Assembly (NCBI RefSeq): GCF_001426525.1
Contig: NZ_LMEW01000033.1
Span: 1-64,000 of the forward strand
Origin: Massilia sp. Root133
GTDB lineage: Bacteria; Pseudomonadota; Gammaproteobacteria; Burkholderiales; Burkholderiaceae_D
Length of the DNA stretch: 64,000 nt
Direction of reading: 5' to 3'
Part shown: positions 52,400 to 61,633 of the stretch, piece by piece
Numbering within the stretch: the stretch's first letter is position 1
Layout: every line of letters begins with the position of its first letter
Notes under the pieces: generated by a model
Databases searched by the model: none
What the model was told of the DNA's origin: nothing
What the model saw: the letters and a program-made list of their open reading frames with translations, nothing else
Translations under genes and position numbers: made by a program

Positions 52400-52902
52400 G
52401 GCCGTCCTCCCCGAGCAACCAGCGGAACAACCTGAGCGGCTTCCACGTTGCCGGTGGCGGCCTGCTTGATGGCTGCCCTTATCCGCACATAGGTAGCGCA
52501 ACGGCAGATATTTCCGGACATCGCGGCATCGATGTCGCGGTCCGTCGGCGCGGGAGTACGATTCAGGAGCGCGGTGGCCGCCATGATTTGCCCGGACTGG
52601 CAATAACCACATTGGACGACATCGACGGCGAGCCAGGCATCCTGGGTGCGTTTTCCGTTCTCGGTGTCGCCGATTGCTTCGATGGTGGTCACCCGGCGGT
52701 CGCCCACCTCGGACACGGGCAGGACGCACGACCGTACCGGCGCGCCATCGAGATGGACGGTGCAGGCGCCGCATTGCGCAATCCCGCATCCGAATTTGGT
52801 TCCGGTCATGCCGAGGATATCGCGCAGTACCCAAAGCAGAGGCATGTCGGCGGATGTATCGAGCACGTGTGAGTGGCCGTTGACTCTGATGGTGTAAGAC
52901 AT
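52396..52902 (-). CDS. [2Fe-2S] small subunit of the IorAB-type oxidoreductase
   Basis: This 168-residue protein has the N-terminal plant-type ferredoxin cluster motif CGIAQCGAC plus a downstream Cys, and the C-terminal cluster motif CGYCQSGQ with CRC (NICRCATY). It relays electrons from molybdopterin to the cytochrome. No signal peptide is seen, so it is likely co-exported with the Tat-bearing large subunit. It is the first gene of the operon and divergent from lysR. Confidence 0.93.
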   Translation of the reverse strand: MSYTIRVNGHSHVLDTSADMPLLWVLRDILGMTGTKFGCGIAQCGACTVHLDGAPVRSCVLPVSEVGDRRVTTIEAIGDTENGKRTQDAWLAVDVVQCGYCQSGQIMAATALLNRTPAPTDRDIDAAMSGNICRCATYVRIRAAIKQAATGNVEAAQVVPLVARGGRP

Positions 52903-53055
52903 GGTTTGCTCCTGAAATTCGTCGTGTATCGCTTAATTCAGGTTAGCAACGAACACCGGCTCGAAAACACTGACATTTGGTATAAACGGTTTTGCACGTT
53001 ATGCACAACCGGGATGAGTCCTCTTGCGACGTATTCGTGTTAGGGTGGCGGCCCT

Positions 53056-53069
53056 TATACCAAGGTATA
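53056..53069. promoter_or_regulatory. Palindromic operator candidate between iorA-type gene and lysR
   Basis: TATACCAAGGTATA is a perfect palindrome (TATACC-AA-GGTATA). A second TTGGTATA half-site lies at about 52977-52984 in the same divergent gap. The place suits binding by the LysR regulator that follows. Confidence 0.5.
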
Positions 53070-53141
53070 GGTGCATGAAAATCCGTCTTCTTTTCATGTG
53101 ATAATCGCGCGCTGAATCTCTTACCTGTGCAGGGGGCGCGC

Positions 53142-54086
53142 ATGCTGACGGATCGATTTGCCGAATATCTCGGGGTCTTCGCCGACGTGGCCCGCGAAAG
53201 CAGTTTCTCCGGCGCGGCGCGGCGCAGAGGCATCACGCCGTCGTCCGTGGCGCGCCAGATCGATGCACTCGAATCGCACCTGGACACGGCGCTGTTCCTG
53301 CGCTCGACGCGGATGCTCACGCTGACCGAATCCGGGGAGGCCCTGCTGGTGCGCGCCCGTCGCGTCCTCGACGAACTCGACGATGCACAACAGGAGATCG
53401 CCTCGATGAAAGGCGAGGTGCAGGGCGTACTGCGCATCGCTTGTTTTCCCACGTTCGGCCGGCGCTACGTGATCCCCGTCGTCGCCAGGCTGGCCGTGCA
53501 GCATCCGGCGCTGCGTGTCGAACTGGACTTGACCGAACGTCTCGCCGACCCCGTGTCGGAACGGCTGGATGCGGTGATCCGCATCGGCAGCCTTGCCGAC
53601 AGCACGCTGATCGCCACGCGCATCGCCAGGCAGACCCGCTTGCTGTGCGCAAGTCCCGCCTACCTGGAGCGTCGCAGCGTGACCGGATGTACGCCTGATC
53701 AGCTCAGGGAACACTGCCTCATCGACAAGCTGCACGGCAACGACCTGCTTGGATGGGCGGATCTGCTCGGCCAGCCCATCGGCGCCGGCCAGGCGGTATT
53801 CCGGTGCGACGACTTCGAGGCGATGTTCCTGGCGGTCAGCGCCGGCATGGGCATCGCGCTGTTGCCCGACTGGGTGGTCGGTCCCGCCATCAAGGAAGGC
53901 AAACTGGTACACCTGTCGCCGGAGTCGTGTGCCTTGCCCTGCATGCGGACCGACATCCATCTGCTGCGTGCGCTCGCGCAGCCTGCAGTCAAGCTGCGGA
54001 CCTTCATCGATGCCCTCAAGACGTATATCGGCGCACCCGAGTTCTGGGCGGTTTCATCCGATACACCGGAGCACCGCGCGTCCTGA
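53142..54086 (+). CDS. LysR-family transcription regulator
   Basis: This 314-residue regulator has an N-terminal winged helix (FADVARESSFSGAARRRGITPSSVARQIDALE, about 10-40) and a LysR substrate-binding domain (about 90-290, with SAGMGIALLPDWVVG). A GGGGG run lies before the ATG at 53142, so a GTG five codons earlier is rejected. It is divergent from the molybdenum hydroxylase operon and upstream of an aldehyde dehydrogenase. It probably controls one or both. Confidence 0.9.
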   Translation: MLTDRFAEYLGVFADVARESSFSGAARRRGITPSSVARQIDALESHLDTALFLRSTRMLTLTESGEALLVRARRVLDELDDAQQEIASMKGEVQGVLRIACFPTFGRRYVIPVVARLAVQHPALRVELDLTERLADPVSERLDAVIRIGSLADSTLIATRIARQTRLLCASPAYLERRSVTGCTPDQLREHCLIDKLHGNDLLGWADLLGQPIGAGQAVFRCDDFEAMFLAVSAGMGIALLPDWVVGPAIKEGKLVHLSPESCALPCMRTDIHLLRALAQPAVKLRTFIDALKTYIGAPEFWAVSSDTPEHRAS

Positions 54087-54298
54087 CGCGACTGCCATGG
54101 CATTGTCCGGCGAACGGACATGCCGGCCTGTTCCATCCACACCTTGATCCTCCTGGGCCGCGCGCACCGCGCGCCGGGCGTTTGTGCATTCGCTGCAAAG
54201 CCGTTGTGGGCGGTCACCGGATTATCAAGCGGGCGCGCAAGACCTAATCTTCTTCCTACGCAATGTCCACATCGAGACCTCTTCCGGAAGGAACCAAC

Positions 54299-55738
54299 AT
54301 GAAAACTCTTTCGTACGACCCTTTGTATCTGTTCATCGACGGCCGTTGGCTGGACGCGGAGGGGCGCGACACCGTTGCCGTCGTCAACCCTGCAACGAAT
54401 GCCGTGCTCGGCCGCCTGCCGCTGGCCGACGCTTCCGACCTGGATCGTGCACTGGCCGCCGCCGAACGCGGATTCGCGACGTGGCGCCGTACCGCTCCGG
54501 CCGAGCGCGCACGTATTCTCAAGGCCAGTGCCGACCTCATGCGTGAACGCGTCGAACACATCGCGACCCTGATGACGCTTGAAGAAGGAAAACCGCTCGT
54601 GGAAAGCCGTGACGAAGTGCTGCGCGCGGCCGACTATTTCGAGTGGTTCGCGGAAGAGGCACGCCGCATCGACGGCCGCGTGGTGCCGGCCAACCGTCCG
54701 GGTGTGCTGCAACTGGTCAAGCGCGAACCGATCGGCCCGGTGGCCGCCTTCACGCCATGGAATTTCCCTGCCATTACGCCGGCACGCAAGCTGTCCGCCG
54801 CCCTTGCTGCCGGCTGCAGCGTGATCATCAAGCCCGGCGAGGAAAGTCCGGCGGCCGCACTGGCCTTGGCGCGGGCACTGGACGACGCCGGCCTGCCGAA
54901 GGGCGTCCTGCAGGTCGTGTTCGGCGTGCCCGACGCCGTGTCCTCCCAGCTGATCGCGTCGCCGGTGATCCGCAAGGTGGCATTCACCGGATCGATGCCC
55001 GTCGGCCGCCTGCTGGCCGAACGTGCCGCGGCAGGCGTCAAGCCGATCACGCTGGAACTGGGCGGGCACGGTCCTGTGCTGGTGTTCAGGGACGCGGACC
55101 TGGACGCCGCCGCCGTCGGCGGTGCCGCGAACCGCTTCCGCGGTACCGGCCAGATCTGCATTTCCTCGACGCGCTTCCTCGTCCAGCGAGACATCTATCC
55201 CCGGTTCACCGAACGCTTCGTCGCCGCCACCCGCGCACTCGTCGTAGGCGACGGCCTGGACGCCTCGACCCAGGTCGGTCCGCTCGCCAACGCGCGCCAG
55301 CTGGCAAAAATGGAGTCCCTGGTCGAGGACGCCGTGCGTCAGGGCGCGCGACTGCTCACGGGCGGCAAGCGCATCCCCGGTCCGGGATATTTCTTCGAGC
55401 CGACCGTATTGGCCGACGTCCCGATGAGTGCGCGCGTCATGCACGAAGAGCCGTTCGGCCCGATCGCGGTACTGCGTCCGTTCGACGGTCTGGACGACGC
55501 GCTGACGGAAGCGAATCGCCTGCCCTATGGTTTGTCCGCGTACGCATTCACCCGCGATGCCCGCACCGCCATCGATGTCGCCGATGGTCTGGAAGCCGGA
55601 ATGATTGGTATCAACCAGTATCGCATCGTCGCTACGGAACTGCCTTTCGGCGGCATGAAGGAAAGCGGCATCGGCTCCGAAGGTGGCGCCGAAGGCATCC
55701 ACCATTACCTGGTCAATAAATTCATCAGCCAGATCTGA
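54299..55738 (+). CDS. NAD(P)-dependent aldehyde dehydrogenase (succinate-semialdehyde type)
   Basis: This 479-residue enzyme has the aldehyde dehydrogenase motifs FTPWNFPAITPARKL, VAFTGSMPVGR, LELGGHGPVLVF (catalytic Glu) and GTGQICISSTRF (catalytic Cys), and ends MKESGIGSEGGAEGIHHYL. It best fits the succinate-semialdehyde class. AAGGA lies before the ATG at 54299. The neighbouring aldehyde-oxidising molybdoenzyme and LysR gene suggest a shared catabolic role. Confidence 0.9.
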   Translation: MKTLSYDPLYLFIDGRWLDAEGRDTVAVVNPATNAVLGRLPLADASDLDRALAAAERGFATWRRTAPAERARILKASADLMRERVEHIATLMTLEEGKPLVESRDEVLRAADYFEWFAEEARRIDGRVVPANRPGVLQLVKREPIGPVAAFTPWNFPAITPARKLSAALAAGCSVIIKPGEESPAAALALARALDDAGLPKGVLQVVFGVPDAVSSQLIASPVIRKVAFTGSMPVGRLLAERAAAGVKPITLELGGHGPVLVFRDADLDAAAVGGAANRFRGTGQICISSTRFLVQRDIYPRFTERFVAATRALVVGDGLDASTQVGPLANARQLAKMESLVEDAVRQGARLLTGGKRIPGPGYFFEPTVLADVPMSARVMHEEPFGPIAVLRPFDGLDDALTEANRLPYGLSAYAFTRDARTAIDVADGLEAGMIGINQYRIVATELPFGGMKESGIGSEGGAEGIHHYLVNKFISQI

Positions 55739-55768
55739 ACCCGTCTCCGCACATAGAAAGGCATCGCC

Positions 55769-56101
55769 ATGAACACGATCGATTTTTCCAGCCCGCGCGA
55801 CGCTGCGCGCGCATTCACGCCCAAGCTCACCGCATTGGTCGAACACCCGCTGTATTCGCAAGTCTGGACCGACCCCGACCTGGCGCCGCGCGACCGCAGC
55901 CTGATCACCATCGCCGCGCTCGTTGCGCTGGGCCACGTGGACGAGCTGGCTGCCCACCTGAAGCGCGGCGTCGCCAACGGCCTCACCGCGACCGAACTGT
56001 CGGCTGCGATCACCCATCTGGCTTTTTACGCCGGCTTCCCGGCCGCCATCAGCGCGTCGGCGTATGCGAACGCCGCGTTGAACAGCGGATCCGGCAAGTA
56101 A
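55769..56101 (+). CDS. Carboxymuconolactone decarboxylase family protein
   Basis: This 110-residue all-helical protein matches the CMD/AhpD-like family: RDRSLITIAALVALGHVDELAAHLKRGVANGLT and TELSAAITHLAFYAGFPAAIS. The AhpD CxxC pair is missing, so it is not a peroxidase partner. It may decarboxylate or act as a small binding protein. It follows the aldehyde dehydrogenase by 30 bases and is probably in the same operon. Confidence 0.87.
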   Translation: MNTIDFSSPRDAARAFTPKLTALVEHPLYSQVWTDPDLAPRDRSLITIAALVALGHVDELAAHLKRGVANGLTATELSAAITHLAFYAGFPAAISASAYANAALNSGSGK

Positions 56102-56159
56102 GCGTCATCCCTTATCCACCCTGTACCTCGACCTGCAAATTTTTTTCAAGGAGAACACC

Positions 56160-56486
56160 ATGAAAACCCAAACGACCATCCTGCTCCTCGCCGCCGTCTT
56201 CGCTACCGCCGCCCATGCCGCACCACGCGGCGACGCGGCGGCTTACGGTCAACCCGTATCGTCGAATTCCGCCGACCGCGTCATCGAGCTCACGCCGCAG
56301 ACACGTTTCGTGAACGTGACCAATGGCGAGACCGTGACCTTCGAAAAGGGTGGGCAACGCTTCACGTGGCATGTCGACACCTATAACAATGTCGCGGAAT
56401 TCGCTCTCGCCAAAATTTCCCCCAACACGATGAACATCAACGGCGTCGAAGTCTATGTGGCGCCGGGCGAGTATTACCGTCCGTAA
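56160..56486 (+). CDS. CzcE-family periplasmic metal-binding protein
   Basis: This 108-residue protein has a signal peptide ending at AHA (about 20). The rest matches the CzcE family (DRVIELTPQTRFVNVTNGETVTF, FTWHVDTYNNVAEFALAKISP). CzcE of Cupriavidus binds copper in the periplasm. AAGGAG precedes the ATG. It is about 36 kb from the czcCBA operon. Confidence 0.82.
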   Translation: MKTQTTILLLAAVFATAAHAAPRGDAAAYGQPVSSNSADRVIELTPQTRFVNVTNGETVTFEKGGQRFTWHVDTYNNVAEFALAKISPNTMNINGVEVYVAPGEYYRP

Positions 56487-56524
56487 GCCATCGGAGAAGC
56501 TTGGCGGCTTCCTCATGTGCCAGG

Positions 56525-56560
56525 AACAAAAAACCCGCAGCCCAAGGGCTTGCGGGTTGT
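56525..56560 (-). terminator. Terminator of glmS (possibly bidirectional)
   Basis: AACCCGCA (56532-56539) and TGCGGGTT (56551-56558) form a stem with an inner GCCC/GGGC extension. On the minus strand it is followed by a T-rich run (TTTTTTGTT). It lies about 50 bases beyond the glmS stop and also beyond the czcE-like gene. Confidence 0.85.
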
Positions 56561-56611
56561 TTGCTTGCTGGTCGTGCGCAGGTGCCGGTGCCGGGACCTG
56601 CAACGCGCCAC

Positions 56612-58441
56612 TTATTCCACGGTCACCGACTTCGCCAGATTGCGCGGCTTGTCGACGTCGGTACCACGCGCCAGCGCCGTGTGATACGCCAGCAGCTGCA
56701 GTGCCGCCACGTGCAGGATCGGCGACAGCAGGCCGTAGTGCTCCGGCAGACGGATCACGTGCAGGCCTTCGCCCGAGATGATCTGGGTATCGACGTCGGC
56801 GAATACGTACAGCTGGCCGCCACGGGCGCGCACTTCCTGCATGTTCGACTTCAGCTTTTCCAGCAGCGCGTCGTTCGGGGCGATCGTCACCACCGGCATC
56901 TCTTCCGTCACCAGCGCCAGCGGGCCGTGCTTCAGTTCGCCGGCCGGGTAGGCTTCGGCGTGGATGTACGAGATTTCCTTCAGCTTCAGCGCGCCTTCCA
57001 GGGCGATCGGGTAGTGGATGCCGCGGCCCAGGAACAGGGCGTTTTCCTTGCGGGCGAATTCCTCGGCCCACGCGATCACCTGCGGCTCCAGCGCCAGCAC
57101 GGACGACAGCGCGACCGGCAGGTGGCGCATCTGCTTCAGGTAGTTCGCTTCCTGCTCGTCGGTCAGGCGGCCATTCACCTGGGCCAGGGTCAGGGTCAGC
57201 AGGAACAGCGCGGCCAGCTGGGTCGTGAAGGCCTTCGTCGACGCGACGCCCACTTCGACGCCGGCGCGGGTGATGTACGCCAGCTTGCACTCGCGCACCA
57301 TGGCGCTCGTGGAGACGTTGCAGATCGTCAGCGTGTTCGTCATGCCGAGGCTGCGCGCATGCTTCAGCGCGGCCAGCGTGTCGGCCGTTTCGCCGGACTG
57401 CGAGATCGTCACGACGAGGGTGTTCGGGTGCGGGACGCTGTCGCGGTAGCGGTATTCGCTGGCGATCTCGACGTTCACCGGCAGCTTGGCCACCGACTCG
57501 ATCCAGTACTTGGCCGTCAGGCCCGCGTAGTAGCTGGTGCCGCAGGCCAGGATCAGCACGCGGTCGATTTCCTTGAACACGCGGAAGGCCTGGTCGCCGA
57601 ACAGTTCCGGCATGATGCCCGTCACGCCTTCCAGCGTGTCGCCGACGACGCGCGGCTGTTCGAAGATTTCCTTCTGCATGTAGTGGCGGTACGGGCCCAG
57701 CTCGGCGGCGCCGGTGTGGGCGTGCACGGTCTTGACTTCGCGCTCGGCCGGACGGCCTTCGGCGTCGACGATCCAGTAGCGCGCCAGTTGCAGGTCGACG
57801 ACGTCGCCTTCTTCCAGGTAGATGATCTGGTCGGTGGTGCCGGCCAGCGCCATCGCGTCGGAGGCGACGAAGTTTTCGCCTTTGCCCAGGCCGACGATCA
57901 GCGGCGAGCCCTGGCGGGCGGCCACGACGCGGTGCGGCTCTTCGCGGCAGAACACGGCGATCGCGTAGGCGCCGTGCAGGCGCTTGACGGCCTGCTGCAC
58001 GGTGTCGAACAGGTCGCCGTTGTACATGTGGTCGACCAGGTGGGCGATGACCTCGGTGTCGGTCTGGCTCTGGAACACGTAGCCCAGGCCGGTCAGCTCG
58101 GCGCGCAGTTCGTCGTGGTTCTCGATGATGCCGTTATGGACGAGGGCGATGCGCGCGTCGTCGCTGTTCGGCGAGAAGTGCGGGTGCGCATTCTTGGTGG
58201 CCGGCGCGCCGTGCGTCGCCCAGCGGGTGTGGGCGATGCCCGTGAAGCCTTGCAGGTGGGTTTCCTGGATTTGCGCTTCCAGATCGGCCACGCGCGACGT
58301 GCTGCGCGAGCGCGCCAGGCGGCCGTCCACGTGCAGCGCCACGCCGCAGGAATCATAGCCGCGGTATTCGAGACGCTTCAGGCCTTCGATGAGCACTGGG
58401 GTGATGTTGCGTTGGGCGACTGCGCCGACGATGCCACACAT
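56612..58441 (-). CDS. glmS: Glutamine-fructose-6-phosphate aminotransferase
   Basis: This 609-residue enzyme makes glucosamine 6-phosphate for cell-wall and LPS synthesis. Cys2 (MCGIVGAV) is the glutaminase nucleophile. LEYRGYDSCGVAL and the two SIS sugar-phosphate domains (LACGTSYYAGL and SQSGETADTLAAL, then the C-terminal NLAKSVTVE) are intact. Divergent from an Lrp/AsnC regulator. Confidence 0.97.
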   Translation of the reverse strand: MCGIVGAVAQRNITPVLIEGLKRLEYRGYDSCGVALHVDGRLARSRSTSRVADLEAQIQETHLQGFTGIAHTRWATHGAPATKNAHPHFSPNSDDARIALVHNGIIENHDELRAELTGLGYVFQSQTDTEVIAHLVDHMYNGDLFDTVQQAVKRLHGAYAIAVFCREEPHRVVAARQGSPLIVGLGKGENFVASDAMALAGTTDQIIYLEEGDVVDLQLARYWIVDAEGRPAEREVKTVHAHTGAAELGPYRHYMQKEIFEQPRVVGDTLEGVTGIMPELFGDQAFRVFKEIDRVLILACGTSYYAGLTAKYWIESVAKLPVNVEIASEYRYRDSVPHPNTLVVTISQSGETADTLAALKHARSLGMTNTLTICNVSTSAMVRECKLAYITRAGVEVGVASTKAFTTQLAALFLLTLTLAQVNGRLTDEQEANYLKQMRHLPVALSSVLALEPQVIAWAEEFARKENALFLGRGIHYPIALEGALKLKEISYIHAEAYPAGELKHGPLALVTEEMPVVTIAPNDALLEKLKSNMQEVRARGGQLYVFADVDTQIISGEGLHVIRLPEHYGLLSPILHVAALQLLAYHTALARGTDVDKPRNLAKSVTVE

Positions 58442-58587
58442 GGGAAACCTCCGAAATCGATGAATCCATGCACTGTAGAGTAGAGGAAACGAAATATGCT
58501 TTCTAAGTGCACCTCATTTTGATAGATAATTTCACGGTACATTCGACATGAAATATCCTTTCATTTTTCTCGAAATATTTTACTTAT

Positions 58588-59061
58588 ATGACACAAGAGG
58601 CTCCAAACCTTGACGATCTGGATCGTCGCATCCTGAACATCCTGCAGGTTGATGCCTCGCAGACCAATGCGGAATTGGCGGAATTGGTACACATTTCGCC
58701 GCCGACTTGCCTGCGCCGTGTCAAACAGCTCAGGGAGAACGGTGTTATCGAGCGGCAAGTTGCGATCGTCACGCCGGACAAGGTCGGCGCGCGTCTCTCC
58801 GCCATCGTCGAGATCACGCTGGACGTGCAGGCCGCCGACCGCATGGCGGAGTTCGAGCGGGTGGTGGCGGACGAGGCTGCCGTGCTGCAGTGCTACCGCG
58901 TGTCGCCCGGACCGGATTTCGTGCTCGTCGTGCAGGTGGCCGACATGCCGGCGTATCACGCCCTGGCGCACCGCCTGTTCACCACGCACAGCAATGTGCG
59001 TAACGTCAAAGCCTACTTCTCCACATTCCGCAGCAAGTTCGAAACGCGTATCGCCGTCTGA
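58588..59061 (+). CDS. Lrp/AsnC-family transcription regulator
   Basis: This 157-residue regulator has an N-terminal helix-turn-helix (LDRRILNILQVDASQTNAELAELVHISPPTCLRRVKQLRENGVI, about 10-52) and a C-terminal RAM ligand-binding domain (about 70-150, VQCYRVSPGPDFVLVVQV-like; here VLQCYRVSPGPDFVLVV). It is of the kind that senses amino acids. It is divergent from glmS across an AT-rich 146-base gap. Confidence 0.93.
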   Translation: MTQEAPNLDDLDRRILNILQVDASQTNAELAELVHISPPTCLRRVKQLRENGVIERQVAIVTPDKVGARLSAIVEITLDVQAADRMAEFERVVADEAAVLQCYRVSPGPDFVLVVQVADMPAYHALAHRLFTTHSNVRNVKAYFSTFRSKFETRIAV

Positions 59062-59313
59062 CGTCCTGTGGATAACTCTGTGCGCTTATTCCTGGCGCAT
59101 CGGCAAGCCAGTGGCGCCATCTCCCGCCACGTGCGCATTTCACTGGGTTTCTGAAACGATCAGGCCCGCCGGAATAACGCGGCGGGCCTGTGGATGACTT
59201 TGTGGATGATATTGTGGACGGGCAGTTGACATCCCTGTGCACAGGCAGTGGACCAGGCTGTGATTACCCTGTGTTTATGCCGTGGATTGCCTGTGCGTAT
59301 ATGGTGGACAAGC
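59062..59313. repeat. Convergent intergenic gap with GTGGAT-rich repeats and a hairpin
   Basis: Between the lrp-type gene and glmU lie a 10-bp stem (CAGGCCCGCC 59161-59170 with GGCGGGCCTG 59181-59190) and three copies of TGTGGAT/C starting at 59189, 59201 and 59213, exactly 12 bases apart. Another TGTGGATAA is at 59067-59075. The hairpin may end one of the convergent transcripts. No gene is supported. Confidence 0.6.
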
Positions 59314-60690
59314 TTACTTCTTGACCTTGACCGGACGCGTCCAGTTCTCGATCGTCAACTGCTTCGGACGCGAGATCGTCAGCTTGCCGGCCGGCGCATT
59401 CTTGGTCAGCGTGGTGCCGGCGCCGATCGTCGCGCCCTTGCCGACCGTGACCGGGGCCACCAGCTGGCTGTCGCTGCCGATGAAGGCTTCGTCTTCGATG
59501 ATCGTGCGGAATTTATTGGCACCATCGTAATTGCATGTGATCGCGCCCGCGCCGATGTTTACGCGCGAGCCGACGTCGGCATCGCCCACATAAGCCAGGT
59601 GGTTCGCCTTGCTGTGCGCGGCGACCTTGCTGTTCTTGATCTCCACGAAATTGCCCACATGGACGTCCTCGCCCAGCTCGGTGCCCGGACGCAAACGCGC
59701 ATACGGACCGATGATCGATTTTTCGCCCACGACGGCGTCTTCCAGGTGGCAGAACGGCTTGATCTGGGCGCCTGCGGCGACGGTCGCGTTCACGAACACG
59801 CTGTGGGCACCGATCGTCACACCGTCGCCGATGACTACGCGGCCCTCGAACACGCAGCCGACGTCGATGGTGACGTCGCGTCCGCAGACGAGTTCGCCGC
59901 GCACGTCGATACGCGCCGGATCCATCAGGGTCACGCCCTTTTCGAGGAGGGCAATGGCGATGTTCAACTGGTGACGGCGCTCAAGCTCGGCCAGTTGCAC
60001 CTTGCTGTTCACGCCGGCCACTTCCCATTCGGCCGACGGCTGGGCCGACACGACCGGTACGCCGGCCCCGACAGCCTGGGCGACGATGTCGGTCAGGTAA
60101 TATTCGCCCTGTGCATTGTTGTTCTTCAGCGAGCCGAGCCAAGACGTCAGGTGACGGGTCGGAATGACCATGATGCCGCTGTTGATTTCCTTGATGGCAC
60201 GCTCGGCTTCATTCGCATCCTTCTCTTCGACGATGCGCACGATGTTGCCGTTCTCGCGGACGATGCGGCCCAGGCCGAACGGGTTCGCCTGTTCGACCGT
60301 GAGGATCGCCAGCTTGTCGTCGCCGGCGGCGTCGACCAGGCGGCGCAGCGAGGCCGCCGTCGTCAGCGGCACGTCGCCGTACAGGACGAGCGTCGGCGCG
60401 TTCTCGTCGATCTGCGGCAGGGCCTGCATCACGGCGTGGCCGGTGCCCAGTTGCGGTTCCTGCAGGGCCGTATCGATCGCGACGCCGCCCTGGGCGGACC
60501 AGGCTTCAACCGCACTCGGCACCGCTGCGCCGCCGTGCCCGTAAATCACGCATAATTTACTCGGGCTCAGGCTGCGCGCCGTATCGATAACATGTTGCAA
60601 CAGCGGCTTGCCGGCCAGTGGATGCAAGACTTTCGGCAGTGCGGATTGCATACGCTTTCCCATGCCGGCGGCGAGGATGACTACGTTCAT
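59314..60690 (-). CDS. glmU: Bifunctional GlcN-1-P acetyltransferase / UDP-GlcNAc pyrophosphorylase
   Basis: This 458-residue enzyme makes UDP-GlcNAc. The N-terminal half has the pyrophosphorylase motif LAAGMGKRMQSALPKVL. The C-terminal half is a left-handed beta-helix acetyltransferase (hexapeptide repeats from about 255, with KNSKVAAHSKANHLAYVGDADVG). It acts in the same pathway as glmS, 0.9 kb away and on the same strand. Confidence 0.97.
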   Translation of the reverse strand: MNVVILAAGMGKRMQSALPKVLHPLAGKPLLQHVIDTARSLSPSKLCVIYGHGGAAVPSAVEAWSAQGGVAIDTALQEPQLGTGHAVMQALPQIDENAPTLVLYGDVPLTTAASLRRLVDAAGDDKLAILTVEQANPFGLGRIVRENGNIVRIVEEKDANEAERAIKEINSGIMVIPTRHLTSWLGSLKNNNAQGEYYLTDIVAQAVGAGVPVVSAQPSAEWEVAGVNSKVQLAELERRHQLNIAIALLEKGVTLMDPARIDVRGELVCGRDVTIDVGCVFEGRVVIGDGVTIGAHSVFVNATVAAGAQIKPFCHLEDAVVGEKSIIGPYARLRPGTELGEDVHVGNFVEIKNSKVAAHSKANHLAYVGDADVGSRVNIGAGAITCNYDGANKFRTIIEDEAFIGSDSQLVAPVTVGKGATIGAGTTLTKNAPAGKLTISRPKQLTIENWTRPVKVKK

Positions 60691-60718
60691 AGGCCGTTCT
60701 CAAAACGAGTTAAAAAAG

Positions 60719-61615
60719 ATGAAAAAGTTTAACACGCCCCCTACCGTGTTCCTGCGGGTACGCATGCTGTTCCTGATCGCCTTCGTGGCGCTGCTGAGTG
60801 CGTGCAGCGCCATCCGCTTCACCTATAACCACGGTGACACGCTGCTGTACTGGTGGTTGAACGCGTATCTCGATCTCGACAGCGACCAGTCCGACTGGGT
60901 CAAGAAAGATATCGACAAGCTGTTCCAGTGGCACCGCACGACGCAGCTGCGCGATTACGCCGGCCTGCTGACCAAGATGCAGCGCCAGCTCGGCGACGGC
61001 AATGTCACGCAGGACGAATTGCTGTCCGACTACCGCGACGTCAAGGCGCGGACGGAATTGCTGGCCTTTAAAGCGCTGCCGGATCTGGCCGACCTGGCGA
61101 TGTCGATCAAGCCGGACCAGATCGCGCAGATGGAAAAGAAGTTCGCGAAAAATAACGAAGACTTCCGCAAGAAATTCATGAGCGGCAGCGTCGAGGACCA
61201 GCATAAAGCCCGCTATAAAAAGGCGATGGAACAGCTCGAATTGTGGTTCGGCAGTTTCAGCCGCGACCAGGAAGCGGCACTCCGCAAGGCGTCCGATGCA
61301 CGCCCGCTCGACAACGAGGTCTGGCTGCAGGAACGCGTATTACGCCAGAAAAAAATCATCGCGCTGCTGCAGCGTATTCAGCGCGACAAGCTGAACAAGG
61401 AACAGACGATGGCGGCGATCCACGACCTGCTGCGCGACTTGTTCGACCGCATGGATGCGCCGGAGCGCAAGGCATTCTTCGACGCCTATGTCGACAACAC
61501 GTCGAAATTCATCCTGACGGCGATCCGCCTGACGACGCCGGACCAGAAAGCCCATGCGCAGAAACGCATGCAAGGGTGGATCAACGACTTTAACGCTCTC
61601 GCGGCCGGGAAATAA
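60719..61615 (+). CDS. DUF6279 family lipoprotein
   Basis: From the ATG at 60719 this is a 298-residue lipoprotein with lipobox LSAC (about 26-29). The family opening IRFTYNHGDTLLYWWLNAYLDLD is clear. The rest is helical and charged. Function unknown. An earlier in-frame ATG lies 14 codons upstream, but this start gives a better signal peptide. It is divergent from glmU by 28 bases. Confidence 0.85.
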   Translation: MKKFNTPPTVFLRVRMLFLIAFVALLSACSAIRFTYNHGDTLLYWWLNAYLDLDSDQSDWVKKDIDKLFQWHRTTQLRDYAGLLTKMQRQLGDGNVTQDELLSDYRDVKARTELLAFKALPDLADLAMSIKPDQIAQMEKKFAKNNEDFRKKFMSGSVEDQHKARYKKAMEQLELWFGSFSRDQEAALRKASDARPLDNEVWLQERVLRQKKIIALLQRIQRDKLNKEQTMAAIHDLLRDLFDRMDAPERKAFFDAYVDNTSKFILTAIRLTTPDQKAHAQKRMQGWINDFNALAAGK

Positions 61616-61633
61616 GATGCTATATTCCGCGCC

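Noticed and set aside
56501..58483. A 660-codon plus-strand open frame opposite glmS
   Set aside because: Shadow of glmS. The glmS frame carries all enzyme motifs.
59067..59075. Replication origin suggested by the DnaA-box match TGTGGATAA
   Set aside because: A single perfect box, no AT-rich unwinding region and no dnaA, dnaN or parAB nearby.
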